Assembly (NCBI GenBank): GCA_037389465.1
Contig: JAZARR010000256.1
Location: 39,604-103,603, forward strand
Direction of reading: 5' to 3'
Source of the DNA: Baylisascaris procyonis
Lineage: Eukaryota; Nematoda; Chromadorea; Rhabditida; Ascarididae
Length of the DNA stretch: 64,000 nucleotides
Shown here: positions 14,601 to 25,479 of the stretch, one piece after another
How the letters are laid out: every line of letters starts with the position of its first letter
Numbering within the stretch: the stretch's first letter is position 1
Made by a program: the position numbers and the translations under genes
The notes under the pieces: model-generated
Seen by the model: the letters and a program-made list of their open reading frames with translations, nothing else
The model's database searches: none
Told to the model about the DNA's origin: nothing

Positions 14601-17600
14601 AGAATATAGGAGACCTGCTGAAAGTATTCCCATGTAAGAAACTGGAGATATCCAAGGTCTTCATAGACCACAAAGTCGGCGGCAAGTGAGACCACAAAGT
14701 CGGCGGCAAGTGCTACCGAGATCTCCCGGTACGCTACAAGGACAGGATCTTGTTCGTCCAGCCAAGATCACAGGAACTCAAGACCGCAGCGGAAGAAATC
14801 GCCCGTAGCGAGATCAGAACGAAACAGGACAAAAGAATTGCGGAGGAATGGGCACGTCAAACAGACGAAGAGAAACCAATTTTCGACGCGCCACCGCTCA
14901 CGGACATATCTGAGGAAAGGCTTCAGTCCATGCTGAACATGTTCGAGAGGGCGCACCAAGCATGGGAACAACCCTCAAAGGAAAGGGAAAAGTCGATGGC
15001 CGACTCCATACGGGACGAAGCGGAGGAAATTATCGAGGCTGCCAGCGAAACACTCGACAAATCCACTGTCACTATCGCGAAGGAACTCGAGGACATCGCC
15101 TCGCAATGGCTGTGGATCATAGTTGCGGCGATCGCGGTGGGATTAGGAGTCGCAGGCGCCGCGGCGGCATACTTCGGGCGACAGTACGTCCTCTACCTGA
15201 CGGGATGCTGCCGTGTAAGAAGTTGACAGAAGAAAAGAAGAGCGACTGGAGCAGCACATGAAGAGACAGAAACTCCCACGAGGATGCAGAGGTTTGAACC
15301 GATCTGGGTGTCTCTTGCAAACTTCCAAGGCCGCGGGAGTGTCGCGAATAGCGAGTGCATGCATGAAGGCTCATGCCGTCATGGCGACTCGCTGGCGCCG
15401 CTGAATAGCAAAAGACGGTCAGCCGTCTCAGCGGCGCCAGCTAAGATGGACAGCCGATGCATGTGCACCGGAAACGAAACAATGCTAAAAGGAATCATGG
15501 CCCACAAAAAGAGGCGAGAGACCGAATCGGAAAGGGTCAACGTAATGGAAGGCGGAGTTGAGCAAAGGGATATAAGCAGCCCAAGCTCAACTCCGCCATT
15601 CGCCTGCTAGCCGTCGGCCACTTAGTGGCCTTCAACGCTTCGCCTCCGTCGCCTTCAACAGTACCTCTTCTTCAACAGTGCCTCACCTTCAACAGTGCGT
15701 CGCCTTCAACAGTGCGTCGCCTTCAACAGTGCCTCACCTTCAACAGTGCGTCGCGTTCAACAGTGCCTCACCTTCAACAGGGCTTCGCCTTCGGTGGTCT
15801 TCAACAGTGCTTCGCCCTCGTACGCCTGCCATTGCCTCGCTTCCGTTCTACCCTGCTTCCACTTCAGCGTGATCTACTGAACGTGAGTATTTCGTAATCC
15901 TTTCAAAATACCTAGCCCAGCTCGTTCAGTACATTGGCTCTTAAAACGTAAAATGGCTAATAGCGCTAAAATGAGTGTCTTCTGGCGCAGAATCATTTAA
16001 TTATAACGGCTACATGTTGTCTTTGCTGGTCATTAAGGTTATGTACAAAATGAAAGTAAGTTAAGTAATGCTCAAGACTATAATAGATAAGGATGAACTC
16101 TTCAAGGGCGGTAGTGCGGTGGAAGAAGATGCATTAGGGATGCTATGGGATTTCGTTTTACAGCCAGTGCTATTCACTTCAATTGGTTTCGAATTGAATA
16201 TTACGAAGGTAAGTTGTTTTATAAGTTTTTTTTTTTCACCTGATTTGTTCGAAATTCTGCAGTCAAAGAGGAAAACTGGTAATGTTGGTTGTATTGGATA
16301 ATAATCCGTTTAGTATTGGCACATCTTTTATTTACAAATCGAACGATTCGACTGTTGTTCCTTTCAATAATAACCTATTTTTCACCATATCTTTTAAAAT
16401 AAGGCGCTTCTTTTCAACTCAAGAATGCTTCACTAGTTTGCCTTATAGCGTTGAAATTGATTGCATCTAGCAAGAAACTTAGCCACTCCTTCAATTTTCC
16501 GTAGCAAATAAATTTCAGTTTAAGGGTATTAAATTGACGATCTGCAGTAACAAGCAGTAACCTTCATAAGTTTCGATGGTGAGATGATATCCCACCAATA
16601 AACATTGATAATGCTTAAGCAGGCATCTTTTTGAGGCGAATTTCATAGAGTCAACAGCTCTAAAAACTACTTCCAGGGCAGACGATTTTAATACTTCGTG
16701 CGCTGCTCAAGAAGCATCTCAAGTCAATGGCTTCTTGAAGCTGATGTTTAAACAAGGGATTTCAGGGTCCTACTGCGCTTCAGGAGGAAGAGGTATGACT
16801 GCCGATCTTCTTTCTGGAAACTGCCACCTCCGTCTTCTCCCTTCCCCAACCTTCAAAAACTCATTTATCGACTGCGCGATAAATCAACAGAACTCAAAAA
16901 AGATGGTCTTATTAAAGAAAGAGAATTTTTAAGGTGGGAACGAAAGCCTTTCTTGGCGTCATCGTGATCTCAATCGGTTTAATTTCTCGTATGATTGCTG
17001 CTTTTTGTGCAACATTCGGTGCTCGATTTAAATGGAGAGAATGTGCATTCATCGCATTCGCTTGGATACCAAAGGCTACCGTACAAGTACGATTAGCTTT
17101 TCATCTAGATTATTGCAGCCAATTAACAAATTTTTATAAACATGATGAGCATTTTGTTGAAACAGCTAGCTTCTATGCGTGAAAGTCCCTTTGTTGAACC
17201 TTATAATGTTCGAAAGTCGGCCTTTTTTCTACTTTGTTTAAGTGAGCAGAAGTTCATTTTTACTTGAAAATATCTCGCTGTTTTCTATAGGCACACTTCC
17301 TTTCCTGTCAGAAATTTTTCAAAGGACGACTTGCCTATCACGCTACGGATAACAGAGAAAAGAAGCGACATCTTTTCGCTTAGAATGAACCATCTTAAAT
17401 TCATTTACTATGCAGATTTCTGTGCTATTCTATTAGTGTGAATGATTGCAGGCAGCGTTATCACCGATTGTGCTCGATATGGCCATAGCTGAATCGATAC
17501 AAGATGAAAGCCATCTAACTGCTGGCTTGATTATTCTCACCGTTGGTGTGCTGAGCATTCTTATATCAGCGCCTTTAGGTGCATTCTTCATTCACATTCT

Positions 17601-17694
17601 AGCTCCAATTTTGCTTTCGAAGGATGAAACTGATTTGGGGAAGTCGGCATCTCACAAAATCGGGAATGCTGTAAGTGAGGATGGAATTGTTTGA
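2656..17694 (+). CDS. SLC9B: SLC9B/NHA-type sodium/proton antiporter, nine exons found
   Basis: Membrane antiporter exchanging Na+ (or Li+) for H+, CPA2/NHA family. Exons: 2656-2752, 3091-3245, 3689-3798, 5941-6116, 6555-6626, 7148-7344, 16077-16208, 16934-17086, 17452-17694. All junctions keep phase. Family motifs appear in order: IQLPTLFG then GMLATGILLRN, RGGLGLD, SPAVVVPAML, the ion-binding double Asp in AIDDVYAITGF, LRAPIEVAIG, SVGPIAVLVSALVAG, FAWIPKATVQ, and a final SAPLGAFFIHILAP helix. About 445 codons are visible against roughly 530 in the family, so an N-terminal exon is missing or upstream. The intron after 3245 starts with GC instead of GT. The 8.7-kb intron 7345-16076 holds retrotransposon BEL1. 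The terminal exon could also splice at a GTAAGT inside it (about 17671). Identity is firm; the outer exons are less certain. Confidence 0.87.
5291..5444 (+). repeat. Direct repeat copy 1 with a partial antiporter exon
   Basis: A 154-bp segment almost identical to 5818-5971, 527 bp downstream. It includes intron sequence, the TATTATAG splice acceptor and the first 31 bases of the exon encoding FVLAAVSPAV. It then breaks off into unrelated DNA, so it cannot encode the rest of the exon. It is a decoy acceptor and exon start lying upstream of the real one. Confidence 0.85.
5445..5817 (+). other. Spacer between the repeats, degraded coding-like fragment
   Basis: DNA present only between the two 154-bp repeats. 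It has short open stretches, such as a Lys/Arg/Ala-rich piece near 5570-5640 and a charged piece ending ADYSIRERELLHELL before a stop at 5814. These lie in different frames with stops between them. It looks like a decayed insertion or pseudogene piece of unknown origin. Confidence 0.3.
5818..5971 (+). repeat. Direct repeat copy 2 with the functional exon start
   Basis: Second copy of the 154-bp repeat. This one continues into the complete antiporter exon 5941-6116, so its acceptor is the productive one. Only a few substitutions separate the two copies. Confidence 0.85.
7625..7673 (+). other. GC-rich hairpin in the LTR U3 region
   Basis: A perfect 13-bp inverted repeat, CTGGCGCCGCTGA at 7625-7637 pairing with 7661-7673. 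The loop itself contains a small GACGG/CCGTC stem. The equivalent in the 3' LTR is at 15392-15440. It may be a transcriptional or RNA element of the LTR; its function is unknown. Confidence 0.7.
7801..7810 (+). promoter_or_regulatory. Putative LTR TATA box
   Basis: GGATATAAGC lies about 230 bp into the LTR, just upstream of a C-rich segment that could hold the transcription start. The identical site in the 3' LTR is near 15568-15577. From there, transcription would read into the antiporter's downstream exons. Confidence 0.5.
8167..8184 (+). other. Candidate primer binding site of BEL1
   Basis: The bases directly after the 5' LTR begin TGGGGGCTCAAGCC, starting with TGG as expected for pairing with a tRNA CCA end. 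I did not assign the tRNA. Confidence 0.45.
8202..9550 (+). pseudogene. gag: BEL1 gag with CCHC zinc knuckles, frameshifted
   Basis: Structural protein region of the retrotransposon. The N-terminal part (8202-8480) is helical. After a frame change near 8480 comes the DUF1759-type core, with the motif LPRMQIPKFDGQYRKWPQF at about 8670-8730. Near 9450-9545, in another frame, are two zinc knuckles: CFKCLREGHNQNDC and CYHCKRKGHPTALC (both CX2CX4HX4C). At least two frame changes are needed to read through. Gag packages the element RNA into particles. Family assignment is firm; this copy is not a clean open frame. Confidence 0.75.
9650..10150 (+). pseudogene. BEL1 aspartic protease (A16/DUF1758-like)
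   Basis: Part of the open frame 9462-10442. It holds the retroviral-type active-site motif LFDTGSERSFIT at about 9748-9783 and a later LVGTDYFHEIF segment typical of the end of the BEL peptidase domain. It would process the Gag-Pol polyprotein. It follows the zinc knuckles directly, as in BEL/Pao elements. A frame change separates it from the reverse transcriptase downstream. Confidence 0.7.
10430..12206 (+). pseudogene. pol: BEL1 reverse transcriptase and RNase H
   Basis: The RT start, with EQLKMGVIEEV and RIVYDASSKASG, lies in the frame ending at 10723. The remainder lies in the frame 10545-12206. This part has ITADVEKAFLQLGL (first catalytic Asp), RFTRVPFGVISSPFLL and the BEL-type YVDN box. 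RNase H follows at about 11400-11790, with FVDASKDAYAA, LELMAALIGSR and LWSDSQATLHW. Between YDASSK and ITADVEK, roughly 25-30 residues usual for the family are absent, so this copy has a short internal deletion plus a frame change. Confidence 0.85.
12203..13400 (+). pseudogene. pol: BEL1 integrase
   Basis: Inserts the cDNA into the genome. The zinc-binding H-H-C-C domain is at about 12310-12440 (HKESGHTGV ... CMTCRKWN). The rve core follows: FQNVGLDCMGPI (first Asp), VILDNAPQF (second Asp), then APWQGGVYERLVGLTK (Glu). A C-terminal domain has VNSRPLTYV and later W(K)LGKVEKV. The frame continues uninterrupted into the env-like region to 14380. It is off by one base from the RNase H frame at about 12203, which suggests a 1-bp deletion. 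Confidence 0.85.
13537..15226 (+). pseudogene. BEL1 env-like glycoprotein gene, interrupted
   Basis: A third gene after integrase. It begins with a hydrophobic signal-like stretch near 13555-13600 (VMVVLLATFVLASSAPA). A Cys-rich ectodomain follows with Asn-X-Ser/Thr sites. Near 15110-15180 is a strong transmembrane helix with a short Cys-containing tail. A stop at 14380 and another at 14689 split the frame. An envelope-type gene is known in some nematode BEL elements (for example Ascaris Tas and C. elegans Cer7). I infer the role from position and topology only. Confidence 0.6.
15340..15933 (+). repeat. BEL1 3' LTR
   Basis: 594 bp, aligned without length change to 7573-8166. Most of the differences I see are in the CTTCAACAGTG array. 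The last bases ACA are followed by the TTGGC target duplication. It lies about 140 bp upstream of the next antiporter exon. Confidence 0.92.
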
Positions 17695-20600
17695 GCTTGA
17701 TGCATTTTTATTGACGACACAACCAGAAAATGAACGTGTGATAAAACCTGGCTTTGCTTGTGATATTTGGTGGTCTAAAACGACCACATGAAGCATTTAT
17801 ATCATAGAACACTCGCCAATCGTGCAAGCTTCATTATCTTCAATGCAAATTTTACACCTATACAAAAATGTCAATGCTGTATCCATGGTGCAGTATTCTC
17901 CATAATTGTTCGTGGTATGGATTTTCTGGGATAACGTAATTAATTGATGGCAAAGTCTTGTGCATATGTTGAAAACGAACTTTCGAAGTTGTGTTAACGG
18001 ATTGCAGAACAGTACGGAAATCACGTTGCATTCGATTTTGGTCCAAGTGGAATATTTCTCGATGAAAGATGATGATGGCCTTTAAACGGGGATATTTTCC
18101 TAACGAAATAACCTGAGGAGAAAATAGACACCAAAAGCCATTCACTTTTTTGTCCCCAGTATCACTCCGTGTATCCGACCTCGGCAAAATAGAGCGAGGA
18201 GGCAGATATGGGAGGGCTCTTCCACTTCTTATATGGGGTTGCAATACGCAATATGTCATAGTCTTTTTGCGATTGTTAAATCTTTTAAATCTTTGTCAGT
18301 GGAAGTTGTTTAAGAAATATGACATCCAGATATTGCTGTTTAAGGAATAATAAACTCAGACCTGTTGGCTGGTGCCATTAGTATTCTTCATTCGATCTCA
18401 ATGATGATAGCGCGTAATCGTTACGACCACCAGCTTGCTTAGTACTAGACATAATTAATGGGCGTTCGGCATTTGCATATTATTGCTGTAAATTTGATCT
18501 CTTATACAATATAATAACTGCGTTGTTAGGCCCGCCTCTATATCCACTGACAATCATTTGCACGCTTAGTTAGGCATCCAACCAGTGGAGTTGTTGCTAA
18601 TTACCTTGCCAACCGGCTTCACACATTTAATAAAGTTTTATTTATCGATCATTGGATGAGTCGTCACTCGACCGGCAACCATACTTGCATATTTAAAGGA
18701 ATATCAGCCGAACCGCCATTCACCTTTTGATATGTTCGTCGCTGCCCCAAGTGTGATATATAGTGCTTATGTTTGATGCTTTTGTAAAAAAGGAGAGATC
18801 CCTCTTGCAAGAGGTACCTGGCAACGCCCTCCCCCCCCCCTCGCTTTTCAGTACTGACAAGTTAGTGTCATTTTTTGAAAACACCGGACGCTTCACCGAA
18901 AGGTTCCAGCACACTGCATCATACTGAAAATTGCTCGTACATATTTTCCTGACGATGCCATAAGTGTCTAAACATAGAATAAGCTACCTTCGTTATCGGA
19001 TATTTGGTGTTTGCCTTCAGCAATGCAAAATTACTACGGAACACACAATATTGCTGACATTAATTTTCGAATACGTTCGGCAAATGTTTGTGGTTTACTC
19101 ACAATTCGTGGAGCTGTTATTCATCGTGCAATTATTTTGCATCACTTTAAATATCGCTGAGTTGAGAGCGAATCCCCGACACTGCCAACCCAATATTTCC
19201 AGTTAATCCTCGATACTTACTCTAAAAGCCTCTTGTTAAATCAAGTGGGAATATTACTAGTGCACTCATTTCCTCCACTACTGTATTCCTCCATCTTTAC
19301 AACTCTAGGATTTCTTATTGGGCTATAAAATATCAAGAAGCATACATGTGCACATAAAAATAAGTTGTTGAAATAAATTCTTTAATTAAATTAACGTTAG
19401 CAAAAAACTGGAAGTAAATTCCCCTCGAGCGTTTTCATAAGAGACCGTTTGCTCCTGTCGGATTCTCACGTAATGTTGGTCAGAATGCCCAAGCACAAGA
19501 TAAATTACTAAAAGCTTCATTCAAGACATGAATATTGAAGTCGTCCCTTCAACGAACGACGTAACATACGACCTGCATTCATGAAATAACAATAAAAGCC
19601 TTGACATTTGAAGTATAGAATAGAGAACTAGGTAGTGCAGAACAAGCTTCGATGATGAGCTGAATATTGTGAAAGCGTCATCCAACTTCAGATACTGAAA
19701 GGTTGAGCACACTAGCTCATCACAGAAGCCGTGAACATTTTGCAGACATGCCGAAGACAGATCGGTCGCATCATTCCCATAAAGCATATATGTAACCAAC
19801 ATTAAGCTCAACAACTCATACTTCATACAGTAACCGGCAGCCAACTTCGAATTGAACAATGCAAAGTGAGTGCATATCAGCAAAAAATAATCCCACGAAG
19901 ACATCAACGAAACAAACACAACTGCACCTAATAGAAAGTCATCATTGCAATATACACAAAAAAAGGCCTACATTCAGAATAGGAGAAAGAAATCAGCTTT
20001 CAGGAAATGACAGAAGTATTCGACGTTGAAGAGGATGGAGAGCAGCCTATTCCCTTAACAAAACGCTCGGTATAAATGCAACAGAGAATGAAAACTGCGG
20101 ATAAAAATGCAATCAAAAATGAAAAGAAAAAATTCAAGAGCTAGGAATATTTAGGAGTTTGGCGGAATGTGACCATTAACCGTTTTGCTTCTGAAGACCA
20201 TATACGCTTTTATTTCGCGACGTTTCTAATTAAAAAGAACGAGCAATATAATAGCATGTTATGGAAATTCAATAGTCTTTTAGTTTGAATAGCTTTATAG
20301 AAGACAAAATGAAAGACGGAACAGCGCCTGCGCCCTATTCAATTGCAGCAATACGAAAACACAACACGTAAAAAACAACAAGAATAATACACGATACTAG
20401 CCGGGAAATTCATGTGGCGAAAAAATTCGACAAATTAGTCGACTACATACTTCGACAACCTTCTATCATGGTAATTTAAACCAAACCTGCCAAACAAAAA
20501 TGAACCATGAACGGGTGTTCTGCTGAAATAAACACAGAACCGCACAAGACATTGCACATAAAATATTATAAGATTGTACGAATGTTGCATTCATAATACA

Positions 20601-22409
20601 CTAAAAAACGAGAAACTGTCATAGCGAATCAAATGAAATGAACAACTAACTCTTCACTATAAACCTTTCGAATTCAAAAAAAAAACCTTTCTAGTTAGTC
20701 AACACTAACAACTGTACAGCTGAAATAGTGGTGAAAATTGCAACAACCAAGTTTATCGACTGGTGCTACATATAGTATCATTAGTGACTTGAATGTAACA
20801 AATAGGCAAGTGAGCATAACTAACACAAAACTAGAAGCTTTTCAATGTCTTTATGAGCGATGTTTAGCTTGAGCTAATAGAATAATCGATTAATAGTCAA
20901 TGAAAATAAATCAACAGCACACAGAAAATAAATCAATAGCACACACGAGTTTAATCACGAAGATTCAATTTGCTCTTGAAAGAACAAATAAGCATAGCAA
21001 AAATAAATGGCTAGCCAATACCGATCGCTCTCTAAATGAAATATCTAAAAATTATCTTCTTCATACGAAACTAACTGCCGAAAATGCAGCCAACTACCTT
21101 AATGACCCGACGATAGAAATACAAAAAAGCAGTGCAGAGAAATTGCACGATTTATCACTGTTATGAAAGCAAAATAATGAAAATATGATATGGAAGAGAA
21201 GAATTGCTCCCGTTGATAAACATTAACTAATCGGAATCTCTTCCCGGAATTCACGAAGTCCATTCCGTTCCCCTATTTATACGAAGAAATAATTCAAACG
21301 CCTAACACTGAAACATCACGAAAATACACAATGTCCAACAACAACGCTTAACAACATTCGGTTTCACAAGACTATGCATACATGGATATGAGTCAAATGG
21401 TGGAAGGGAGCAAAAAAAATCGAATCAATAAGCAGAACCGCATTGCTGAAGAACGAAACTTCTTCGGTGCAAAAAGATTGCAAGAAATGAGAATCTGAAA
21501 ACAAAAAAATTATAAAACTGCAACTGTATTAAAATATGCAAGGGCGTGCACTAGAATTTGAATGAAACTGTTGTGAGGTGAATTGCAAAGCTTTCCAATC
21601 ATTAACCCCCTTAAACGGGGTGATAACTCAATGAACCATGGAATTTCTCACCTAAAAGGAGGGAGACCACAACATTATCGTCTCTCAGAGATATCCATAA
21701 TTATCAGTCATCATCGCCTCGTGCATGAAGCCTGCGAGCACGATCTCTGTGCAAACCCTATTTAAGACTACCTGAATACGCAATGTAACAGTGTAGTATA
21801 GAGTGTCGATTCACCTAAGCGAGAAATTAAAATCGATTAAATTAAAATAATTAAATCAATCCACATTAACATCACCTCTTAAGCATGCATCACTTGTTTG
21901 CATCAACTCGACTCGAATATTATAATAATAAATCTCCAACTATGAAAAGCGTTAGTCTTTTTGAAAATTTGAAGCAAAAAATAAGCAGTCTTTTGCTACT
22001 TTTATTTTAAATTATATTTATGATCATACAGAATCTCATTAATATCTACTCAGTCACGAAAGACACACTTTCAAAAACGTCAGAAATGGACTCTATAATA
22101 GCAACAATTAATTCGGCAGTCAGCGAATTAACCGAAAAAAGGTAAAATTCGCATAGAGCATTCCATGATCGAAATATCGGAAAAGTATCGAAAAAGAACG
22201 TATAATTTTTTTACGCCTCCGGAATAGGAAGTTCGCTGCTTCTGAAACACCTACCAGAAGGATATTTGCTGTAGACGCTCAGAGATAAAACAACGCTTTC
22301 CTTAACCGTCCGCTTTCTCGTCATCGGCATCTTCCGTTTTCCTCTTTGATTTCTAAATAAAACAGATACTTAAGAACCTCCTTTTGCGAACACATAGGAA
22401 ATGAATATA
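17695..22409. other. Intergenic DNA between convergent genes
   Basis: AT-rich DNA between the ends of the antiporter (+) and the GCNA gene (-). I see no recognisable family. One possible minus-strand exon at 17858-18112 is listed separately. A C-run is at about 18830-18840. Confidence 0.5.
17858..18112 (-). CDS. Possible terminal exon, unknown protein
   Basis: An 85-codon open stretch from a TTTTCTCCTCAG-like acceptor to a TAG stop, phase 0. It contains the segment PRLKAIIIFHREIFHLDQNR and ends HHGYSIDIFV. The composition looks coding, but I cannot name a family or find the preceding exon. It lies tail-to-tail within 170 bases of the antiporter stop. Confidence 0.3.
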   Translation of the reverse strand, partial: VISLGKYPRLKAIIIFHREIFHLDQNRMQRDFRTVLQSVNTTSKVRFQHMHKTLPSINYVIPENPYHEQLWRILHHGYSIDIFV

Positions 22410-25271
22410 TCAAATCAACTGCAAAATATAATAGCATATACTCAGCTTAAAAACAACATCCTTCATACGTTTCAAATTCAAAAATTGAGAAATCGAGTCG
22501 GTTAGCAGCCCAGAAAACTTATCTCGATTAGGTTCAATCGCTTCCCTTAAATACCAATTAGAATTAACCATTCTCTTCAGCTGAATAGCATCCTTCTCCT
22601 TAGCTAACAGCCTTATCACATATTCGAATCGAGATGCCTTGCTTCCGAAAGCATCGTAATCTTTTAGGTATTCACACCTCCTTTCCCTCTAAAGAAGTAC
22701 GTGCACGCTTTTAAACTTATCAAAAGCAATGCCAAAGTGATCAAATGGCATACCTCTTTGAATTTTTGCGAAAGGATTTTCATCACTTCGCCATGCTTCA
22801 TGCCAACCTTCTTCACCTCAGCATAGTTATCTTTAACGAATTCAGCAAACTTGTTCGTCCGTTTCGTCGTTTCAATCGCCCTTCCGTCACTTCTTTGCAA
22901 CTCGAAACGTCCTTGACATAATGCGCAAATTTTACGTTCTGTATCCAATGACTTTGTGTGTCGTTTGATGCTTCAATTACAAACATATAACCAATATGAA
23001 TCAATGCAAGCAATCATCTTAAAACAGTACTGAGATTCTTTATGTCATACATCGATTCTTTTTATACGCTTTTGCAAAATACGTAGTTCAATGACGATTT
23101 CGTTCTGTGCGTATATGTCTGCTTAAATGTGCAACAGTCAACCACTGAAATTAGATTTATGAAATTGAGTGCACATCATATACACTAAAGGATGATTTCC
23201 TGTGCCCTATTTCATGCTGATCCATCATCACGAATGCTAAAGGAATTTAAAGATGGGAAAGTCTGTATACTTATTGTGCTAGCTGAGTCACAAAAAAAAC
23301 GAACTGTTCGTGGAAGATTTATGCAGGCGGTCTGTCAATTGGTATATGAAGGCAATACTTTCTATATTTTGCTACAACGAAAAAATATTCGTCTCATGGA
23401 GCGATAAAAATGATTTTTACTGGCCCTTAATACAACCATTACCAAATCTGAGGGAAAATGGTTGCCAAATGACAATATTTTTTCTGAAAAATCCGAAGTT
23501 TAAGAGGAAATATCCCAACTCTTGGGGGTATTAAGAAATTAAGAAAATAGGCGGAAACCAGCAGAAAACGAAATATTGTGACTGTCTAACGAAAAAATAT
23601 TTAAAAAACGCATTTTCAACGGCTAGAGCCAGCAAAAGAACTGAGAAAATAAATTTTCAAAGCACACTCAATATAATTTGCATTTTTACCTACTCTTTCC
23701 AGGTTAAATGTGACTATAAACAATCGGCAACTTTTAATTTTTCCACCGTTGTCGAACACACCTCAAATATGCCTAAAAGTGATAGTTCAAATGATTTGTA
23801 CAAGTAAACCATCACAAAAAAGGAACCAATTCAGAGATTGCCGCAAAATTTTTGGCGGAGAAATTAATAAGAAAAAGACGGAATATTCAGATAAAGAAAC
23901 ATACGTCTGTCCACATCTATTGCATACATAAAGGAACTTTGCGTCAATTTTATAGTTGTGGCATCGCTCAATCGGTGGAAGTGAACTGAACACTGCCACA
24001 CAACGCATCGCCCTTAACAATATACTAAGAATGAACATTGCACAGATCATGTTACTTCACAGACGAAACGATAAAAGTTGGAAATATGCGCATCTAGTGT
24101 GGCGTTTTAAGTTAAAATTTGCAGCCATTATGCCGAGCACAAAAAACAAAAGGTACTTTATGTTTTCACTATGCTTTAGTTCTAACTATTAGAGCAACAT
24201 CTCACAGGATTCAAACTCATTCTTTAACTCGGGTTAGCTGCATGCCATCATTTGCAAGTCATGCCACTTCCAACTGCATGGTGGAGGCGCTTTTTACGGA
24301 TGCCCAAGATTCTGAAGATTATATCGTTATGAATCCTACAAAACCCGTATTCAATTTTCTGCTGGATCTACGAAATCATCGAAGCATCTTAAAATACTAA
24401 GCCAATCAAGTACAAAACTTTTAAAGTGAGGGAATTCGGCATAAGATACAAAGTGACGAACGGCTTCAGCAGTTGCAATTTAAAGGAAGTTTTACGAAGC
24501 AAAATTCGTAAAATGCCCTTTTTAACCAATAAACGAAGTGGCACCTTCTCAAGATTCTGCTGAAGAAAAAGTGCGAGATACAGATTTGAAGAGATGTTAT
24601 CAGCACGGAGGCGGAACAAAGGGAGGGACAAGTGAGGTAGTAATGAGGACTGCGACTACGCCAAAGTAGCACATACTTGTTTTCCTTGCACTGCGCTAAC
24701 AAAGTTGATGTATTGAACATTAGGGAAGAAAAGAACTCCAAGGAAACACATGGGTGTAAATTGTGATCCACCTAACAGGAACACCTACAAAACACAGAGC
24801 TGAGCAAGGGTGTCACATAGGTCTGAAATTAGGAGGGGGAGAGAGGAAGATGGGGAATGGAAGAACTACATATAAAAATCTGAACATCTCGAGAATGAAC
24901 CTAGACAAGAATAGAATGACAGCAAATGTAGATCCAATAACTTCAACGAACAGCCCAGTCCAACTGCCACCAGTTTGAGAAAAAATAACAAAAGCCTCGA
25001 GACCTCTGCAGACAAGTTTCATGGGAACCCTCTCCTCTCGCGGTAACCTTTGTCAGATTGCGAGTGGAAACAGAATGTCATATCTGATTACGGCAAGGTG
25101 TTTCATGGTAAGATATTTTTGAGAATTTCTGCAACGAAAACAAAGAAAAACATTTTAAACGAGCATACCAATATTTCCATATAGGGCCATGGCCACCATT
25201 TGCAACATGATCGATAACCCAAACAACGGCTGCGTGACACAGTTCACGCAAAAGTGTATCGCGAACTCGCT
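22410..25271 (-). CDS. gcna-1: GCNA-like SprT metalloprotease / HMG-box protein, 3' half
   Basis: GCNA acts in germ cells on DNA-protein crosslinks and chromatin. Exons (minus order): 25161-25271, 23905-24012, 22754-22970, 22410-22688, with matching phases; the last intron is 65 nt. Exon 1 has the SprT core RDTLLRELCHAAVVWVID followed by GGHGPIWKYWYAR. Exon 2 has PPIERCHNYKID and the zinc pair CNRC. Exon 3 completes the zinc ribbon (KRHTKSLDTER, CALC) and carries an HMG box (NKFAEFVKDNY ... HGEVMKILSQKF). Exon 4 (93 codons) is not recognised and might belong to another gene. The active site normally reads HExxH; here the first His is Arg (codon 25246-25248). The N-terminal half is not found; transposons occupy the intron upstream. 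Confidence 0.83.
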
Positions 25272-25294
25272 CTGTAAGAACAATGTGGCTGAGG
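25272..25294 (-). promoter_or_regulatory. Splice acceptor and left copy of a 10-bp target duplication
   Basis: On the minus strand TTGTTCTTACAG ends at 25272, directly before the SprT exon. The sequence GTGGCTGAGG at 25285-25294 recurs at 29498-29507 on the other side of the foldback element. The transposon therefore sits only about 14 nt from the acceptor. Confidence 0.7.
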
Positions 25295-25479
25295 GGTCGG
25301 CGCACTTAGCCAAAAAGAGACGGAGAGAGACCGCGCGCGTCCTCAGCGAGACGGAGAGAGACCGCGCGCGTCTTCAGCGAGCGACGCGGCACTGGTCACT
25401 CTGAAATAAATCGTCGCAATAAATGTGAAAATATACAGTAAGGAAATGAGATTCGAACAACGGATTTCGACACATTCGA

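Larger units (their letters stand above)
7573..15933 (+). mobile_element. BEL1: BEL/Pao LTR retrotransposon in an antiporter intron
   Basis: Bounded by two 594-bp LTRs that start TGTCGCG and end AGTACA, with a 5-bp target duplication TTGGC at 7568-7572 and 15934-15938. The internal region runs in the BEL/Pao order: gag (DUF1759-like), two CCHC knuckles, A16-type protease, reverse transcriptase, RNase H, integrase, and an env-like third gene. It sits in the same orientation as the host gene. The LTRs differ at few positions, so insertion is recent, yet the coding frames change several times. It is either a recently dead copy or a copy with sequencing errors. Confidence 0.9.

Noticed and set aside
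19521..19919. 132-aa minus-strand protein
   Set aside because: Hydrophobic and Ser-rich composition without a family match or neighbouring exons.
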